Assembly: GCA_900550595.1 (NCBI GenBank)
Contig: URTB01000045.1
Coordinates: forward strand, 1 to 8,869
Source of the DNA: an uncultured Collinsella sp.
GTDB taxonomy: Bacteria > Actinomycetota > Coriobacteriia > Coriobacteriales > Coriobacteriaceae
Length of the DNA stretch: 8,869 nt
Reading direction: 5' to 3'
The notes beneath the pieces were generated by a model. It searched no databases, was not told the origin of the DNA, and saw only the letters and a list, made by a program, of their open reading frames with translations. The position numbers and the translations under genes are program-made. Positions 6,402 to 8,869 of the stretch are shown one piece after another (position 1 is the stretch's first letter; each line of letters opens with the position of its first letter).

Positions 6402-7259
6402 CTACTCCACGACCTTATCCGGCTGGATGAGCTCCTCGTAGAAGCTGATGTGCTCTCGGGCGTCCTCGATTTCGGGCAGCAGGAAGTTGTAGATAACCTC
6501 GATGATCATCGTGGCGCTCATCTTGGAGAACGCAAAGTCACCAGTGGTGAGCAGTGCCTCGTGGTTCACGGTATTAAAGGTGTAGTCTGCCAGGCGAGCA
6601 AGCGGAGATTTGCTGTCGCTGCTGATGACGACTACGGTGGCGCCACAGCCGCGAGCCGCTTTAGCCATGCGATTCAGTCGACGCGACTTGCCGGAGTTCG
6701 AGATCAGCACTATACAATCGCCAGGGCGCAACGTGAGCGCGAAACCAATCGAGGTCTCGCTGATGGTGCTTGCCATGCAGCGAAGGCCCAGCTGCGAAAA
6801 CTTAAACGTCGCGTCGAGCGCGACGGCGTTGGTGTTGCCTACGGCTGCAAATTCGATCGCCCCTGCGTTCTTAAACGCGTGCACGACGGCTGCCAGCGTG
6901 TCGTGATCAATGCCATCGATCGTCGCATTGAGCTCGCTTACCTTGGCAGCGAGAATATTCTTGAGGCTCTGCTCCATATTGTCGAGCGACACCTCGTCGG
7001 TGAGTCCTTCATTGCGCTGGCTCTCCAGATCGCGCGCCAGCGAAAACTGAAAACTGCGAAAACTGCCAAAACCCAGTTTGCGGCAGAAGCGCGAGACGGT
7101 TGCCTCGGAGGTTGCGGCAGCGTGCGAGAGCTGGGCGGCTGTCAGACGCGGTGCCTCGGACTGATGCTCTAGGATATAGTCGACAATGCGCTGCTCGGAC
7201 TCGCTGTACCCCCTGTGCGTGCTAATAAGGGAGAGTGCGCTCTTGCTGCTATCTGACAT
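6402..7259 (-). CDS. RpiR (MurR/RpiR) family transcriptional regulator with SIS domain
   Basis: This regulator family senses phosphorylated sugars and usually controls nearby sugar genes. The 285-aa protein has an N-terminal winged HTH_6 domain (about 1-77, with recognition region TSEATVSRFCRKLGFGSFRS at 50-69) and a C-terminal SIS sugar-phosphate-binding domain (about 125-260). The SIS domain contains AAVGNTNAVALDATFKFSQLG and DCIVLISNSGKSRRLNRMAK. The start at 7259 is chosen because AGGAG (rc of 7267-7271) lies 7 nt upstream and MSDSSKSALSLIS fits the family; an in-frame start at 7340 would add 27 unlike residues. It is divergent from the PTS EIIBC gene with 273 nt between them, so the likely target is that gene, with repression or activation by a sugar phosphate. 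The exact ligand is unknown. Confidence 0.93.
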   Translation of the reverse strand: MSDSSKSALSLISTHRGYSESEQRIVDYILEHQSEAPRLTAAQLSHAAATSEATVSRFCRKLGFGSFRSFQFSLARDLESQRNEGLTDEVSLDNMEQSLKNILAAKVSELNATIDGIDHDTLAAVVHAFKNAGAIEFAAVGNTNAVALDATFKFSQLGLRCMASTISETSIGFALTLRPGDCIVLISNSGKSRRLNRMAKAARGCGATVVVISSDSKSPLARLADYTFNTVNHEALLTTGDFAFSKMSATMIIEVIYNFLLPEIEDAREHISFYEELIQPDKVVE

Positions 7260-7308
7260 GGGATGGCTCCTGGCTGGCATAAAAATCGGACTTGCTTTGT
7301 AATGTCGT

Positions 7309-7314
7309 AGTATA
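7309..7314 (-). promoter_or_regulatory. Possible -10 box for the RpiR-family gene
   Basis: On the - strand, TATACT (rc of 7309-7314) lies 49 nt before the ATG at 7259. At 17-nt spacing the -35 position (rc of 7332-7337) reads TATCTT, a weak match. A TTGTAA lies at only 13-nt spacing. The call rests mainly on the -10 hexamer and its position. Confidence 0.35.
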
Positions 7315-7362
7315 GGGGCATTTTCATTTACAAGATACACCTTGCCGTTTCAATAGTTGATG

Positions 7363-7405
7363 GTAAACTTTCATCGACCGTTTACGGTTATGAAAGAACC
7401 TTTCA
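7363..7405. promoter_or_regulatory. Cluster of palindromes, candidate operator for the RpiR-family regulator
   Basis: Several inverted repeats are packed into 43 bp in the divergent gap. TGAAAG-AAC-CTTTCA (7391-7405) is a perfect 6-bp-arm palindrome. ACCGT-TT-ACGGT (7377-7388) is a perfect 5-bp-arm palindrome. CTTTCAT (7368-7374) pairs with ATGAAAG (7390-7396), and GTAAAC (7363-7368) with GTTTAC (7380-7385). Further TTTCA half-sites lie at 7322-7326 and 7455-7459. RpiR-family dimers bind such inverted half-sites, so the cluster is a good candidate operator; binding by this particular regulator is inference. Confidence 0.5.
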
Positions 7406-7470
7406 CCGGAGAAATGAGCTGCATTGCTTCTCATATAAGCGGTGGGTTGGTATCTTTCAAGTGTGGAAAA

Positions 7471-7510
7471 ACGCGCATCGAAGCGCGTGTAGGGGAGCGC
7501 CTGCGGGCGC
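7471..7510 (+). other. Two small hairpins in the PTS gene leader
   Basis: ACGCGC (7471-7476) pairs with GCGCGT (7483-7488) around a 6-nt loop. GCGCC (7497-7501) pairs with GGCGC (7506-7510) around a 4-nt loop. No T-run follows either, so they are not intrinsic terminators. They lie just before the ribosome binding site at 7521-7527 and may only stabilise the leader. A PTS antiterminator (RAT) site is not apparent. Confidence 0.4.
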
Positions 7511-7532
7511 AGTACTCAAGAAGGAGGGACAC

Positions 7533-8869
7533 ATGGCTAAGTTTGACATCATCGCCGCCACCGGTTGCCCGACCGGCATTGCGCACACCTTCATGGCGAA
7601 GGAGGCGCTGGAGAAGGCAGCTGCCGAGCTGGGTCTGACCATTAAGGTTGAGACCCATGGCCAGGTCGGTGTCGAGAACGAGCTCACCAAGAGCGAGATC
7701 GCTGGCGCCAAGGCCGTCGTCGTCGCAGCCGACAAGGATGTCCAGGCGGAGCGTTTCGCCGGTAAGCCCATGGTTTCCGTTGGTGTTTCCAAGGCCCTGT
7801 CCGTCGAGGCTGCCGGCAAGCTGATCGACCGCGCTCTCGCCGCCAAGGGCGACGGCTCGGTTGCCGCCGCTGCCGATGTCGAGGACGAGGTCGAGGAGAA
7901 GGAGTCCGTCGGCCACATCATCTATAAGCACCTTATGAACGGCGTCAGCCACATGCTGGTCTTCGTCGTCGCCGGTGGTGTCCTGACCGCCGTTTCGTTC
8001 CTGTGGGGCATCACGTCCTTCGATTCGACGGCTGCCGATTATAACAGCTTTGCCGCTATGCTCAAGATCATCGGCGGCATTGCTATGAACCTCATGGTTC
8101 CCGTGCTTTCCGCCTACATCGCCGAGTCCATCGGCAAGCGCCCGGCGCTCGTCCCCGGCTTCGTTGCCGGTATGATCGCCATCCAGGGCCTGCCCGTTAA
8201 CGCCGAGACCGGCATGATCGACGCCGGCGGCGCCGGCGTGGGCTTCGGCTTCCTGGGCGGCATCGTCGGCGGCTTCCTCGCTGGCTATGTCATCCTGCTG
8301 CTCGAGAAGGTCTTCTCCAAGCTGCCCAAGAATCTGGATGGCCTCAAGGCTATCTTCCTGTACCCGCTGTTCTCGACCGCCATCGTCGGCCTGGTCATGC
8401 TCGGCATCTCCGGCCCCATGGCTGCCATCAACACCGCCATGATGGACTTCCTCAAGGGTCTGTCTGCCTCTGGCGCCATTGTCCTGGGCCTTGCCATCGG
8501 CTGCATGTGCGCCGTTGACATGGGCGGCCCGGTCAACAAGGCTGCTTACGTCACCGGTACCGCTATGCTCACCGAGGCCCTGGCCGCCGGTGTCGGTACC
8601 GACACCTACAACTTCGGCACCAACTTCATGGCTGCCGTCTCCGCCGCTTGCATCGTTCCGCCGCTGATCACCACCTTCGCCGTCGTTGTCGGCAAGAAGT
8701 ACTTCAGCCAGGAGGATCACGACGCCGGTATCGTCAACCTCATCCTTGGTTGCACCCACATCACCGAGGGCGCCATTCCGTTCATGACCAAGAACATCTG
8801 GCCCGTCATGCCCATCATGATGCTCGGTTCCTCCATCGCCTCGATCCTGACCATTATGTTCAACGTTCA
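7533..8869 (+). CDS. PTS fructose-family transporter, EIIB-EIIC fusion, 5' part
   Basis: This membrane permease takes up a sugar and phosphorylates it with phosphate from HPr via EIIA and EIIB. The frame starts at ATG 7533 with a strong AAGGAGG at 7521-7527. It is open for 445 codons to the window edge. EIIB spans about 1-104, with phospho-accepting Cys12 in AATGCPTGIAHTFMA, typical of fructose-type EIIB. An acidic linker (about 105-127) follows, then EIIC with several hydrophobic spans. It carries the family motifs DMGGPVNKAAY (from D329) and ITEGAIPF (410-417, E412 likely sugar-binding). There is no N-terminal EIIA; one could be fused downstream or encoded separately. The neighbouring regulator is RpiR-type, not a DeoR-type FruR, and no fruK is visible, so a substrate other than fructose remains possible. 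Codon bias suggests high expression. Confidence 0.95.
   Translation, partial: MAKFDIIAATGCPTGIAHTFMAKEALEKAAAELGLTIKVETHGQVGVENELTKSEIAGAKAVVVAADKDVQAERFAGKPMVSVGVSKALSVEAAGKLIDRALAAKGDGSVAAAADVEDEVEEKESVGHIIYKHLMNGVSHMLVFVVAGGVLTAVSFLWGITSFDSTAADYNSFAAMLKIIGGIAMNLMVPVLSAYIAESIGKRPALVPGFVAGMIAIQGLPVNAETGMIDAGGAGVGFGFLGGIVGGFLAGYVILLLEKVFSKLPKNLDGLKAIFLYPLFSTAIVGLVMLGISGPMAAINTAMMDFLKGLSASGAIVLGLAIGCMCAVDMGGPVNKAAYVTGTAMLTEALAAGVGTDTYNFGTNFMAAVSAACIVPPLITTFAVVVGKKYFSQEDHDAGIVNLILGCTHITEGAIPFMTKNIWPVMPIMMLGSSIASILTIMFNV

Noticed and set aside
7259..7340. Upstream start adding 27 residues to the RpiR-family regulator
   Set aside because: The added residues do not resemble the family, the start lies upstream of the likely -10 box at 7309-7314, and the start at 7259 has a good AGGAG at 7-nt spacing.
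7260..7532. Riboswitch or PTS antiterminator (RAT) site in the regulator-PTS gap
   Set aside because: No hairpin followed by a T-run and no recognisable RAT or riboswitch core is seen; the symmetry fits protein binding sites better.
7431..8759. Long 442-aa open frame on the - strand opposite the PTS gene
   Set aside because: It is the mirror of a GC-biased coding frame. The + strand frame encodes a clear EIIBC with motifs and a strong ribosome binding site, whereas the - strand product is low-complexity Asp/Gly/Val-rich sequence.

Overview
The window is GC-rich, with codons strongly biased to G or C in the third position. The densely packed genes read like a Gram-positive actinobacterium. 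Gene content and protein style (Asp23-family protein, short TlyA, NAD kinase and RecN packed together, PTS with an RpiR regulator) fit a gut member of the class Coriobacteriia, most likely Collinsella or a close relative. This assignment is inference from style, not from a database match.

Positions 1-6139 hold a housekeeping block on the + strand. It begins with the 3' part of an M24 Xaa-Pro peptidase, followed by a clear intrinsic terminator. Then comes a likely promoter and a tight run of efp, an Asp23-family gene, nusB, xseB, tlyA, NAD kinase and recN. Gaps in this run are 24, 3 and 2 nt, then overlaps of 1, 4 and 11 nt, so it looks like one transcription unit with translational coupling. 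It resembles the Bacillus-type order papA-efp-...-yqhY-nusB-folD-xseA-xseB-ispA-dxs-tlyA-argR-recN, but accBC, folD, xseA, ispA, dxs and argR are missing, and NAD kinase sits between tlyA and recN. Its themes are translation (EF-P), rRNA transcription and modification (NusB, TlyA), DNA repair (XseB, RecN) and NADP supply.

Positions 6140-6401 separate two convergent genes. They contain the most unusual structure in the window: a roughly 150-bp long imperfect palindrome. Its outer arms are a perfect 26-bp inverted repeat, and its core is a strong bidirectional intrinsic terminator.

Positions 6402-8869 form a sugar-uptake locus. A RpiR/SIS-type regulator on the - strand diverges from a fructose-family PTS EIIBC gene on the + strand that runs off the window. 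The 273-nt gap between them has a cluster of TTTCA/TGAAA half-sites and palindromes that would suit an RpiR operator, plus two small hairpins just before the PTS ribosome binding site. The sugar is not certain, although the transporter belongs to the fructose-mannitol superfamily.
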